Source: Buddleja alternifolia (taxonomy: Eukaryota; Streptophyta; Magnoliopsida; Lamiales; Scrophulariaceae). From it: a DNA stretch of 64,000 nt. Positions 10,141-19,924 of the stretch are shown here, piece by piece (within the stretch, counting starts at the first letter, position 1; every line of letters starts with the position of its first letter). Below the pieces are notes generated by a model. That model worked only from the letters and a program-made list of their open reading frames with translations. It was not told where the DNA came from and made no database searches. The position numbers were made by a program, and so were the translations under genes. The stretch lies in assembly GCA_019426215.1 (NCBI GenBank), contig CM033408.1, positions 24,965,953 through 25,029,952 of the forward strand, in the 5' to 3' direction.

Positions 10141-13100
10141 CTTTCATCGTTTTCTTTTTGTCGTTGGCTTAGCAGTCTTTTGCTTCCCATCGGTACGACC
10201 ATTTTTTTAGTACGGCGACGAACTGACGGATTAATCCATATCCCCTCTTGGTGATCTTGACGCATATACAATTCATCATCACTTATATCCAAGTCATCGT
10301 CACTATCAATTGATTGTGAATCACCTAAGGAGATAGGGTTTTCTCCATCATCTTCACTTTCTTCATAATCACCTTCAATACATGTATTTTTGTTTGCCGA
10401 TAAAACAATGGACCACCTCTTATCAATAGGATCGGTAACAAAAAATACTTGTTTAGCTTGTGACGCTAAAATGAAAGGTTCATCTTTGTATCCCACTCTT
10501 TCAAGGTCTACTCGAGTGAAGCCTATTTCACTATTATCGACACCATGTTTATTGTCAACCCACCTACACCCAAATACAGGCACCCGAAACCAACTATAAT
10601 CAAGCTCCCATATACGTTCAATCACCCCGTAATATGATAAATCGGCATAGATAGGATTATTATCTTTCGCACTTGAGATATGCATTGCTTGAGCTACAAG
10701 ACTCACACCACTATTCTGCATTGTACTTCGTTCGTCTTGGTCTTTTGTATAGAATGTGCGACCATTGATACGATAACCTGAATAACAAAATACTAGTCTG
10801 TCCGGACCCATCGACAGCCGTGTCAATTTATCTGAAACTGAAAGCTGTGGATTCTCTTTCTGTTTTTCTTCAAAATGCTTTCGGAACCAATCGATGAAAC
10901 TCTTATTATGCTCTCTTGAAATCCAACTCTCATTTTTAATTGGATTGAATCTCCTAAGTTGGTTCTTATGCTCTTCAACATATGGGTCAACCTCATCGGT
11001 GTTGTGGAGCACATATAGGTGTGCCTGATCCCTTTGTGTAATATGAACACTAGCTAATTGTTTTCCCATTAATCCGACTCCTTCTGTTCCCCCTCCCACA
11101 ACATGAGACTTTGGGAGCTCTGCAACATTAGAATCTGTCAGATACTCTGTGCAAAATGTAATGGCTTCATCAACTATGTACCGTTCAACAATGCAACCTT
11201 CCGGTCGACTACGATTTTTCACGTAGCCTTTCAATACCTTCATATAACGCTCAGCCGGATACATAGATCTCATAAAAGCCGGTCCACATAGTTGAGTCTC
11301 TCTAACCAAGTGAATGGGAAGATGAGTCATTATATCAAAAAAAGCAGGTGGAAAATACATTTCAAGCTCACACAAAGTGATGACAATTTGTTTTTGAAGT
11401 GCAGGAAATTGCTCAGGATCAAACACCTTGCTCCACATTGCTTTGAAGAAGAAACACAATTTAGTTATCGTGTCTCTCACCTTTTTTGGCAAAATGGCCC
11501 GTATAGCAATTGGTAGCAAATGATCCATGATTACATGACAATCGTGAGTCTTCAAGTGTTTTAGCTTCAAATCCTTCATTGATACAAGACTGCTAATGTT
11601 TGAAGAATACCCTTCTGGAACTTTCACTCCATTAAGAAACTCACATAATGCAATTTTTTCTTTCCTGGCTAGAGTGTGAGCTGCTGGAGGCAAATAAGTA
11701 CGTTTCCCCTTATTTGTTGGTGTCAATTTTCCTCTTATCTTCATTTCAACCAAGTCTAACCGTGCCTTTACGCCATCTTTTGTCTTTCCGGGCACATTTA
11801 GAAGTGTTCCAATGACGCTATCAAATACATTTTTCTCAATATGCATTATATCGAGAAAATGTCTAACATGTAAAGACGTCCAATACGGCAACTCAAAGAA
11901 AATTGACTTTTTTTTCCACCCAGTTTTTGCAAGGCCACATGCAAAAGTCTTTCCAAATTTAACCTCCAAGTCTCTTACATTTTCAAACACTTCTTCACCA
12001 GTTAAGCACTTAGGAGCTCGACCTTCTTCTATATTCCCATTGAAAGCTTTCTTCCACCGACGATATCGATGGTTCCGATTTAGCCATCTCCGATGCCCTT
12101 GGAATGCATATTTCTGGGAGTGTGTCAATCGATATTGATCTGTACTCTTCACACATATGGGGCATCCACATTGGCCATGTACACCATATCCCTCGAGGTT
12201 TGCTCTTGCCGGAAAATCATTGATTGTTCCAAATAACATGACTCTGAGATTAAAATTTTCTTCTCTCAACCCGTCATATACTTGAACACCGGTGTCCCAC
12301 AACACCTTCAAATCCTCAATTAAAGGGGTCAAGTAGACATCTATATCATTTCCAGGTTGTTTCGGCCCAGAAATGAGTATAGGCATCATTATATGCTCTC
12401 GCTTCATGCATCGCGATGGGGGAAGGTTGTAGATCATCAAAATCACCGGCCATGTACTATGTGAGCTGCTTTGCAAGCCATGAGGGTTCATGCCATCTGT
12501 AGCCAATACAAGGCGCAGGTTTCTTGATTCTTCACCAAATTCAGGGAAATCATCATCAATCTTTTTCCATTGAGGAGAATCTGAGGGATGTCGAATCTTG
12601 TCATCTTCAATCCTTTCTTCAAACCTTCTATCAGCATGCCATGTCAAGTCCTTGGCTAACTCTTTACTACTGTACATGCGTTTAAATCGTGGTATTATAG
12701 GCAAATACCACATGGTTTTGACAGGCGTAGATCCATTCTTCTTGTACCGTGAGGCGCCACATTTTGGACAGGCCTTCAATGATGCATAGTCAATTCTAAA
12801 TAATACGCAATCATTGAGACACGCATGTATCCTCTCATATCCCATGCCAATTGAGGTTAACATCCGTTTAGCCTCATAAGTACGATTAGGTAACACATTA
12901 TCCTCAGGTAGCATGCTTTTTAATAAACCAAGCAAGTCTGTGAAACTCTTATCACTCCACCCATTGTTGGCTTTTAACTTGTATAGGTTAAGAACTGTTT
13001 TCAATCTCGTGAATTTACTACCACTATACAGTGGTGTCTTTGAATCACTTGTCAAATTGTCAAACATTTTAGGACAATTTCGCAAATCCTCCTCAATCAC

Positions 13101-13424
13101 ATTTGTCATCTCCTCCAAACGATCAGGCTCATAATCATTCATGTTGAAATCGTGTGATGGATATGATGTACCACCCAAATCATCCAACGGGACACTGCTT
13201 TCACCGTGTCTTGTCCAACGTTTGTAGCTTTTATCAATTCCATTACACACCAAATGATCTTCCAACTCACGTGGACTAATTCTCTTTCCAAAACAACAAC
13301 GTAAACACGGGCAAGTGATCCTAGTTCGATCTGGTGCATGGTCAACCGCAAACTTTATGAACTCTTTCACACCTTTCTCATACTGTTCCGACATACGATC
13401 TGCTAAAATCCAACTTCGATCCAT
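10134..13424 (-). CDS. TNP2-like CACTA transposase, full length (1,096 aa)
   Basis: A single uninterrupted ORF runs from an ATG at 13424. The N-terminus (residues 1-75: MDRSWI, then CPCLRCCFGKR and a His-Cys pair) matches the Transpos_assoc zinc-binding domain. The Transposase_21 core follows, with ATDGMNPHG near residue 308, INDFPARANLEGYG near 403 and DIMHIEKNVFDS near 528; these blocks hold the acidic residues proposed as the CACTA catalytic triad. A DUF4218-like region (HVIMDHLLPIAIR, CELEMYFPPAFFD, MYPAERYMKVLKGYVKN) and a DUF4216-like region (NPIYADLSYYGVIERIWELD, VFFVTDPIDKRWS) complete the usual order. The enzyme would bind the CACTA ends and catalyse excision and insertion in the nucleus. 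Length and motif completeness suggest a functional or very recently silenced gene. Confidence 0.95.
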   Translation of the reverse strand: MDRSWILADRMSEQYEKGVKEFIKFAVDHAPDRTRITCPCLRCCFGKRISPRELEDHLVCNGIDKSYKRWTRHGESSVPLDDLGGTSYPSHDFNMNDYEPDRLEEMTNVIEEDLRNCPKMFDNLTSDSKTPLYSGSKFTRLKTVLNLYKLKANNGWSDKSFTDLLGLLKSMLPEDNVLPNRTYEAKRMLTSIGMGYERIHACLNDCVLFRIDYASLKACPKCGASRYKKNGSTPVKTMWYLPIIPRFKRMYSSKELAKDLTWHADRRFEERIEDDKIRHPSDSPQWKKIDDDFPEFGEESRNLRLVLATDGMNPHGLQSSSHSTWPVILMIYNLPPSRCMKREHIMMPILISGPKQPGNDIDVYLTPLIEDLKVLWDTGVQVYDGLREENFNLRVMLFGTINDFPARANLEGYGVHGQCGCPICVKSTDQYRLTHSQKYAFQGHRRWLNRNHRYRRWKKAFNGNIEEGRAPKCLTGEEVFENVRDLEVKFGKTFACGLAKTGWKKKSIFFELPYWTSLHVRHFLDIMHIEKNVFDSVIGTLLNVPGKTKDGVKARLDLVEMKIRGKLTPTNKGKRTYLPPAAHTLARKEKIALCEFLNGVKVPEGYSSNISSLVSMKDLKLKHLKTHDCHVIMDHLLPIAIRAILPKKVRDTITKLCFFFKAMWSKVFDPEQFPALQKQIVITLCELEMYFPPAFFDIMTHLPIHLVRETQLCGPAFMRSMYPAERYMKVLKGYVKNRSRPEGCIVERYIVDEAITFCTEYLTDSNVAELPKSHVVGGGTEGVGLMGKQLASVHITQRDQAHLYVLHNTDEVDPYVEEHKNQLRRFNPIKNESWISREHNKSFIDWFRKHFEEKQKENPQLSVSDKLTRLSMGPDRLVFCYSGYRINGRTFYTKDQDERSTMQNSGVSLVAQAMHISSAKDNNPIYADLSYYGVIERIWELDYSWFRVPVFGCRWVDNKHGVDNSEIGFTRVDLERVGYKDEPFILASQAKQVFFVTDPIDKRWSIVLSANKNTCIEGDYEESEDDGENPISLGDSQSIDSDDDLDISDDELYMRQDHQEGIWINPSVRRRTKKMVVPMGSKRLLSQRQKENDERY

Positions 13425-14127
13425 TTTGATTCTAAATTAATCAAATTAAACAATTTTATCATCAGTTGATAGTTAAATTAATTAAATAATTTGTATTTTA
13501 ATTTATTTCCCATTATTCTAGAAAAAATTCAGCAGAGTAACAACGCAAAAATTACTACCAAGTTCTCGACTTAATCTTCACCCGGTTAGGTTGAATCCAA
13601 CAAAATTCGAATCTGACGATCCGCTAAAATCCAATTTCAATCTTAATTAATTATATTTTCAGCAACTACAAATATTGATCACCAGTCGGATCACATAAAT
13701 CACATAAAACTATAGATAAAACATTATATTTTCAGCAACTACAAATATTGATCACCAGTCGGATCACATAAATCACATAAAACTATAGATAAAACATTAT
13801 ATTTTCAGCAACTAAGTATAAATATAGATCACCAGTTGGATCAATGTACCCTAAACCACCAAATAACCACAATTTAATCTCAAATCAAACGGAATTAACA
13901 CCCGACTAACTAAAATTAATACTAAATTCAGTCAAATTCCTAGTTCCCTTAAATTTTTTATACACCCACACATACACAAATACACGCACACATACACAAA
14001 TATATATACATACACTCATATATGCATACACCCACATATACACAAATACAAGCACACATACACAAATATATATACATACACTCATATATGCATACACCCA
14101 CATATACATACATCTATACATACTCTA

Positions 14128-14158
<31 letters not shown>

Positions 14159-14660
14159 TTATATTTATCTAAAAGAAAATACCAAAACTAAATGGACCAC
14201 GGCGGCGGAAGCGGAGGTGGGCGGCAGGGGCAGCGGCGGCGGAGGTCGGCGGCGGCGGCGGCGGAGGTCGGCTGCGGCGGCGGCGGTGGTAGAGAGAGAG
14301 AGAGAGAAAAACCGAGAGAGAGAGAGCAAAACCGAGAGAGAGAGAGAAAAACCGAGAGAGAGAGAGAAAACGGGAGGGGGGCGGCGGATGGTGGTGGTGG
14401 TGGTGGTGGTGGTGGTGGTGGTGAGAGAGAGAAAAACCGAGAGAGAGAGAGAGAGAGAAAAACCGAGAGAGAGGGCTAGATATCTAGAGAGAGAAAAAGA
14501 GATCTAGGGGGGCGGCGGACGGTGGTCTCGCGATGGTGGTGGTGGTGGTGGTGGTGGTGGTGGTGGTGGTGGTGGTGAGAGAGTTGAGAGAGAGAGAGAG
14601 TGAGTAGGTGAGATGTAGTGAGAGTGAGAGTGAGAGTGAGGGGGGCCGGGTTGTAGAAAA
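13425..14660. repeat. Upstream region of the CACTA transposase: tandem and simple repeats
   Basis: From right to left on the transcribed (minus) strand this non-coding region holds GAGA-rich and (GGT)n tracts (about 14290-14640), a GGC-rich patch (14190-14290), a TACACA/TATATA tract (13960-14160) and a 72-bp unit repeated about 2.3 times (13660-13830, containing TATTTTCAGCAACTACAAAT). It lies between the right subterminal array and the transposase start, so promoter and 5' UTR should be here. I could not place a TATA box with confidence. The short histidine- or arginine-rich ORFs are products of the microsatellites. Confidence 0.7.
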
Positions 14661-14675
14661 CCCGGCCCTTGTGCC

Positions 14676-15075
14676 AGCGGTTCTGTCGAACCGCTGGCAC
14701 ATGTCTGTTTGTGGCAGCGGTTCGGCTAGAACCGCTGCCACAAAGTACACTTCTGGCAGCGGTTCGGCTAGAACCGCTGCCACAAAGTACACTTCTAGCA
14801 GCGGTTCGGCCGAACCGCTGCCATACGTGCGCTTTGTGGCGGCGGTTCGGCCGAACCGCTGCCATACGTGCGCTTTGTGGCGGCGGTTCGGCCGAACCGC
14901 TGCCATACGTGTGCTTTTTGGCAGCGGTTCTGGCCGAACCGCTGCCACATTCAAAATATTTTTTTTTTTTTTTTTTTTCTGAAACCTATGCCAGCGTTTT
15001 GGCTCGAACCGCTGTCATAGGTCCGAACCGAATGCCACTTTTTACAGCAGTTTTCAAAACCGCTGTCATAGGTGC
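14676..15075. repeat. Right subterminal repeat array of the CACTA element
   Basis: About nine palindromic units of the form GGCAGCGGTTC-GG-GAACCGCTGCC occur at roughly 40-bp spacing, some with GGCGGCGG or AGCAGCGG variants. The same AGCGGTT/AACCGCT motif fills the left subterminal region, which ties both ends to one element and suggests binding sites for its own protein. Confidence 0.85.
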
Positions 15076-15103
15076 GCTGTAATAGGACTTTTTTGTGGTA
15101 GTG

Positions 15104-15660
15104 GTTCTTATTAGTCATGAACTAATTAGGCTCTATAATAGAAAGAATGTCTCCCCTAGGTGTTTGATGAAAATTGATATCAGAAAGGCATATGATTCTG
15201 TGGAGTGGGATTTTTTTAAGCAATTATTGGAAGGGTACATATTTCCACAAAAATTCATTAATTGGGTTATGGAGTGTGTTCAGACAATTACATTTTCCCT
15301 TGTGCTTAATGGAGAAAGTTATGGATATTTTTCAGGACATAGAGGGATAAGATAAAGGGATCCCATCTCTCCCTTGCTCTTTGTCCTTGTTATGGAGTAC
15401 TTAACAAGAAGCCTAAAAATAGCGGCTCAATAGAATGGATTCAGATTTCATCCAGCTTGTAAGCAATTGTAATTAACAAATATATGCTTTGCAGACGATC
15501 TGATGATTTTTTGCAAAGCCACAACTACATCTGTTCATATCATTTGGGAGAAGGTTAAACAATTTTAAGTCACTTCTGGCTTATATGTAAATCAAGTTAA
15601 ATCCAGTATCTATGTGAAGGGGGTTTACATACAGTTAAGCAGGAGATTGAAGTAATAACA
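15104..15660 (+). pseudogene. LINE reverse transcriptase, second half (right of the CACTA insertion)
   Basis: Reading resumes with GTT CTT ATT in the frame used at 5099-5713 and gives LISHELIRLYNRKNV, then CLMKIDIRKAYDSVEWDFF (RT palm block with the first catalytic Asp), SFSLVLNGE-like and PISPLLFVLVMEYL blocks, and CFADDLMIF at about 15485-15510 (catalytic FADD). A TAA after HRGIR (about 15355) and further stops break it, so the LINE was already defective apart from the CACTA insertion. Confidence 0.88.
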
Positions 15661-15889
15661 GGCTGCAATGAGGGTGGATTTCCAATCAGGTACTTGGGGG
15701 GTGCCCCTTTCACCCACTAAATAATCAAAAATTGATTGTCAATCTCTAGTGGATAAAATTACAAAACGACTAGCTTGTTGGGCATCCAAAAACTTGTCGT
15801 ATGTAGGGAGATGTCAACTAGAGATTTTCTTTGGGGAAACTCAGAATAGCACAAAAAAAGATGCCACTTAACTAAGTGGTGGGTACAAT

Positions 15890-16390
15890 CAGAACCAATG
15901 GATGCATACCAAAAATGGGGAATACACCATCAAAAGTGGATATGAATGGCTTCGAGGAGCGCAAGTTGAATTTAGAGAGGCTAGAATAGTCTGGAATAGA
16001 CTAAGCATTCCTAGGCACTCCTTCATCAGTTGGTTAGTAGCACATAAAAGGCTGCTCACGAAGGACAGCTATGTAAGTTTATATAATTGCCAGACAGAAG
16101 TGTGTGCTTTGTGGGGAAGAAAAGGAATCTGTAGAACACTTATTTTTCAATTGTGAGTGAGCTCAAATGCTATTAACTAAACTAAAGGACTGGTTGCAGA
16201 TTGCTAACTGCCCTATACAGTTAAATAGGTGGAAGAGGTGGTTTACATATGCTTTTAAAAGATGGAGGTACAAACAAAGTGTTATAGCAGCAGGATTTGC
16301 AGGGTTCCTCTACAAAATATGGGAGGAACGTAATAAACGCACCTTTACACAAATTGAAAGAGAAGTGGACAAGTATATGAAGCTTTGAAA
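15890..16390 (+). pseudogene. LINE ORF2 C-terminal region (zf-RVT-like)
   Basis: Two open segments (15902-16156 and 16167-16388) give GEYTIKSGYEWLRG, VWNRLSIPRHSFISWLVAHK and CALWGRKG. These match the zinc-binding region (zf-RVT) after plant LINE reverse transcriptases. The tail WRYKQSVIAAGFAGFLYKIW then EERNKRTF is the usual C-terminus. A frameshift separates the two segments. The remaining 230 bp to 16617 is 3' UTR-like. Confidence 0.8.
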
Positions 16391-16617
16391 GGGCGGTTGA
16401 CTTTGAGGTTTGCTGGTTTTAGTGCAAAAAATTTGAATCGAAGAGATAGGTTATACCTTGAGCATACCATTCGAAATTAGTTAGTATAGTTTCATGTTGT
16501 TGCTTTGATTTTTTTCTATCTAGTCTGCTGGACACCCAAGCTATAGTTTTGTAAATGGCTGGGTGGGTGAACTTCTTGTACATGTTTGATTGTGGTTATA
16601 AAGTTCTTACTTTACAC

Positions 16618-17397
16618 CAAAAAGCTATTTCTTTATCCTCATTTGATTCTGACATTTGAACATCACTTGCTAATTTGCCTTTGGCAATTGCAATTATAGC
16701 TCCGGATTCAATCGCTGAAGCTGACTCATCACTGACTTCTCCTAACTCAAATTCAAAAGCCCTTAGTTCCGAAAATACATACTCTGGCGTTAAAATCTCC
16801 ACCATTTGGGATTCTCTCATTGCAATAGTCTTCATAAGATATTTACTTGGAGGATTTCTGAAATATTATTGACCATTTCCTTATTGATCAATTCCTTGTC
16901 CAATGATGCTAATTCTGTAATTAGCACATTAAACCTGGAGTCCAATTGATCTAGCGTCTCATTCGGGTGCATTTTGAAATGCTCAAACATTTGCATAGTC
17001 ATGGAGAGCTTATTCTCCCTCATCTATGCGGATCGATCCTTCACTCACAATGGCTAATTTATCCCAATTTTTTTTTTGAGGACTTGCATCACTTAATCTT
17101 GTTAAATAATACCTCATTATCATTCAAAGCTGAGTAAAGAGCATTAAGCCCAACGTTGTCCGAATTGGATCTCTACGAACCTCGGTGGTCCATGCTATCT
17201 TAGGCTTCTCGGTCATTCCCATCTGACATTGCTTCATCAACCTCAGGAGCTCTAGTTATGACTTTCATAATTTGAATGGGTCCATCTGAAATAACATCAC
17301 ACATTTCATTATCACATGAACATAAATATGTAAATGCTCTATGTTTCCATGAGTCATAGTTTGACTTAGTCAACTTTGGAATCTTAGTAAAATCCAT
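16618..17397 (-). pseudogene. Ty1/copia gag N-terminal part (other side of the LINE insertion)
   Basis: The minus-strand ATG at 17397 opens a copia gag beginning MDFTKIPKLTKSNYDSWKHR, the usual start of the UBN2/DUF4219 gag family. After frame changes it continues as the MQMFEHFKMHPNETLDQLDS segment (about 16830-17020), and at 16620-16835 as ILTPEYVFSELRAFE and NEDKEIAF. That point normally leads straight into the basic segment before the zinc knuckle, which here resumes at about 2620. The LINE therefore sits inside gag. Several stops show the gene was already decayed. I found no clean target-site duplication for the LINE. Confidence 0.85.
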
Positions 17398-17497
17398 AAT
17401 ATGTGATAAAATGATTTTTCAAAGAGCAACTAAGTTTTGAAAAATGGATCTAAACAAATAGTTACGCTCGGAAACGCTTAGGTTTCTACTTCAACCG

Positions 17498-17509
17498 CTC
17501 TGATATCAC
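17498..17509 (-). other. Primer-binding site of the copia element
   Basis: Immediately inside the LTR, the minus strand reads TGATATCAGAGC, one mismatch from the initiator-methionine-tRNA primer site TGGTATCAGAGC used by most plant copia elements. Its place between the LTR edge (17511) and the gag start (17397) fixes the orientation as minus. Confidence 0.75.
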
Positions 17510-17510
17510 T

Positions 17511-19018
17511 TGTTGGTCCCAAGTGGCATACGAAAAGGGTTTAGAATGGGGGATTTAATAGACCCTACAGTTCTTTTCGATACTTCAAAATATTTCTTGC
17601 CACAAAATATTTTGAACACTTCAAAAGCTAAGTCCTTGGTTAAGCGATTGAATGGAGATAACTTAAACTTAGTGATTTAGAAATTACCAAAGTAGGGTAA
17701 CGCTTGAATCACTTAATCAGGGTTAGCATAGAGGAAATGATTTTGATTACTTAGTGTTCGATTTATCAATTAGTCGCTTGACTGATTTTAATGATTTTAA
17801 AGAATGGTATGCAAACGATAAGGAAAGCAATAAAACAGTAAAATAAATGACACAAGATATGAAAGGTTCACTGGGTGATGTAATCCCAGCTACGTCTTTC
17901 TTCTACTTTGCTCTCGGAGGAATTCACTAGATGATACTCAAAGTCGTCACAAAGATGACTTCTACAAATAGTGAAAACAACAAAGATAATCTTGAGCTCC
18001 TTATTTATCAAAATAAAAATCTTGAGCTCCTTGATCACACAGACTTCAACTTTACGTAGATCTCTTCTCAACAAGCTTCTTTCACCCAAAAATAATGCTT
18101 GATCTTCAACTTCTTCTTCACATAGATAAAGAGGTTGAGGGTTTTGTCACTAGGGTTTGTTTGGTTTGGAAGTTCAAACAACTTGGAATATCTCAATAAT
18201 AATGTAGGATTCTTCTAAGGAAGATATTTGAGATATTGGTGACTGTTTATAAAAATATATGAAAAGCTTGAAGGATTTGGATATGGAGATTTAAAAGCTT
18301 TCCTTGGAAGAATTTTATACTTGAAATTCAGCAAAGGGTATTGCAATTTTTAGCTTGAATAAATGCTTGCGTGTGTGTATTCTTGCATTTAGGGATTGCT
18401 GAATAGTCCTATTTATAGGCAATTCTCAGGTGAAGTGTCCTTTGGACGCATGTGTTGGCGTGTACTTTTCACTCAAGAAAGTGAAGCAACTTCCATTCTG
18501 AAATCCCTGAAATTCTGCTGCTAGGATTAGATGCGGCAGACTTGAACTCTGACAGTCAAATCAATGTGGCTTGTCCATACGCCAATAGTCCTTATCACAT
18601 TTAATGCTCTTATCATGCATTCAATGTATTTGAATTTATTTCTTGTTGGAAATAATGTCCGTTATTGATTGCATTTAAGTCCCTCTTGACTTCAGATATC
18701 TATTTCAAGAATCGTTTCGCTTGGAACGCTTATTCATGAATCCTGAAATATCTATAGTGTTTGACGGACGCTTAAGACAATCTTCATCTTCTTCTGACTT
18801 CAAACACTAATCTTCAAATTTCTCTTTGATAGACTCACCTAGAATTCTATCATCTATTAAGTTTCCAATACTTAGTCTAAAAGTTACAAAGATAAAAATC
18901 AAGCCTAACAAATAATAAACTTTCAATGCTTATACAGATTTTCTATGAAAGCATCAACTTACATTCTTTTGGGGTCTAACATCAAAATTCTATCTTGTCA
19001 TCATCAAAACTTCTAACA
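17511..19018 (-). repeat. 5' LTR of the minus-strand copia element
   Basis: On the minus strand this 1,508-bp segment starts TGTTAGAAGTTTTGATGATG and ends GGGACCAACA, so it has the TG...CA ends of an LTR, with the primer-binding site right after it. The partner 3' LTR lies beyond the left edge, so the target duplication cannot be checked. It carries no coding sequence. Promoter and R-region signals were not resolved. The right edge abuts a GTGTGTAAAA minisatellite. Confidence 0.75.
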
Positions 19019-19024
19019 TGAAAT

Positions 19025-19920
19025 TTCCTAACAAAGTGTGCATTGAGTGTAAAAAGTGTGTTATGTGTATAAAAAATGTGTAATGTGTGTAAAAAGTATG
19101 TTGTATGTGTAAAAATATGTAGTGTGTATAAAAAGTGTGCATTGTGTGTGAAAATATATTTTTTGTGTATAAAAAGTGTGCATTGTGTGTAAAAATATAT
19201 GTAAAAAGTGCGTTATGTGTGTAAAAAATTTGTAGCATGTGGAAGAAGTGTGCATTTTGTGTGAAAATATGTGCTCAGTATGTGTAAAAGTGTGCAGTGT
19301 GTGTAAAAAGTGTGCATTGTGCGTGAAAATATGTGCTCAGTATGTGTAAAAGTGTGCAGTGTATGTAAAAAATGTGCATTGTGCATGAAAATATGTGCAG
19401 TGTGTGTAAAAATGTGTGTGTAAAATATGTGCATTGTGTGTGTAAAAGTGTGCATTGTGTGTAAAACATGTGCATTGTGTGTGAAAATATGTGCAGAGTG
19501 TGCAAAAAGTGTGTTATGTGTGTAAAAAATGTGTCGTGTGTTTAAAGAGTGTTGTGTGTGTAAAAATATGTAGTGTGTATAAAAAGTATGCATTGAGTGT
19601 GAAAATGTGTTCAATGTGTGTAAAAAGTGTGCAATTGTGTGAAAATGTATGCAGTGTGTGTTAAAAAAATTGTAGTGTGTGGAAGAAGTGTGCATTTTGT
19701 GTGAAAGTATATGCTCAGTATGTGTAAATGTATGCAGTGTGTATAAAAGTGTGCATTGTGTGAAAATATGTGCAGTGTGTGTAAAAAGTATGTTGTGTGC
19801 GTCAAAAATGTGTAATGTGTGCAAAAAGGAAGCATTATGTGTAAAAAGTGTGTTGTTTGTGTAAAAAGTATGAAGTGTGTGTAAAAAGTGTGGTGTTTAA
19901 AAAGTGTGTTGATTTTAGTT
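19025..19920. repeat. Degenerate GTGTGTAAAA(A) minisatellite
   Basis: About 900 bp are built from units such as GTGTGTAAAAAGTGTGCATT and GTGTGAAAATATGTGC in variable order. Higher-order patches recur, for example ATATGTGCTCAGTATGTGTA at about 19266, 19330 and 19708. The long His/Thr/Phe-rich minus-strand ORFs are artefacts of the repeat. The array begins within a few bases of the copia LTR edge. Confidence 0.9.
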
Positions 19921-19924
19921 GAAG

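Larger units (their letters stand above)
5714..15103 (-). mobile_element. Complete CACTA (En/Spm-type) DNA transposon, 9,390 bp
   Basis: The left end reads CACTACTACAAAAA and the right end, reverse-complemented, reads CACTACCACAAAAA. The trinucleotide GTT flanks both sides (5711-5713 and 15104-15106), the 3-bp duplication expected of CACTA elements. Both subterminal regions are packed with inverted AGCGGTT/AACCGCT units. Inside, on the minus strand, are a full-length TNP2-like transposase (10134-13424) and a multi-exon second gene (6413-9683). I found no disabling mutation in either. Ends, duplication and both genes look intact, so this copy could be autonomous; that is inference, since promoter function and splicing are untested. 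Confidence 0.95.
2641..16617 (+). mobile_element. Plant L1-type LINE inserted in copia gag, interrupted by a CACTA element
   Basis: This is a plus-strand non-LTR retrotransposon, about 4.6 kb once the CACTA insertion (5714-15103) is set aside. In order it shows a pyrimidine-rich 5' leader, ORF1 with a DUF4283-type domain and zinc knuckle, an endonuclease with the GDFN motif, reverse transcriptase (split), and a zf-RVT-type C-terminal region ending near 16390. Only a short A run (about 16616-16621) marks a possible 3' tail. Stops in ORF1, the endonuclease and the C-terminal half make it defective. The left boundary is uncertain by a few tens of bases. Confidence 0.85.

Noticed and set aside
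14022..14507. Arg/Glu- and Gly/Val-rich ORFs in the GAGA/GGT tracts
   Set aside because: Microsatellite translations without any domain.
2600..16640. Target-site duplication of the LINE
   Set aside because: Flanks ACATTTATTATCAAC and AAAAAGCTATTTC share only weak similarity; I cannot support a duplication.
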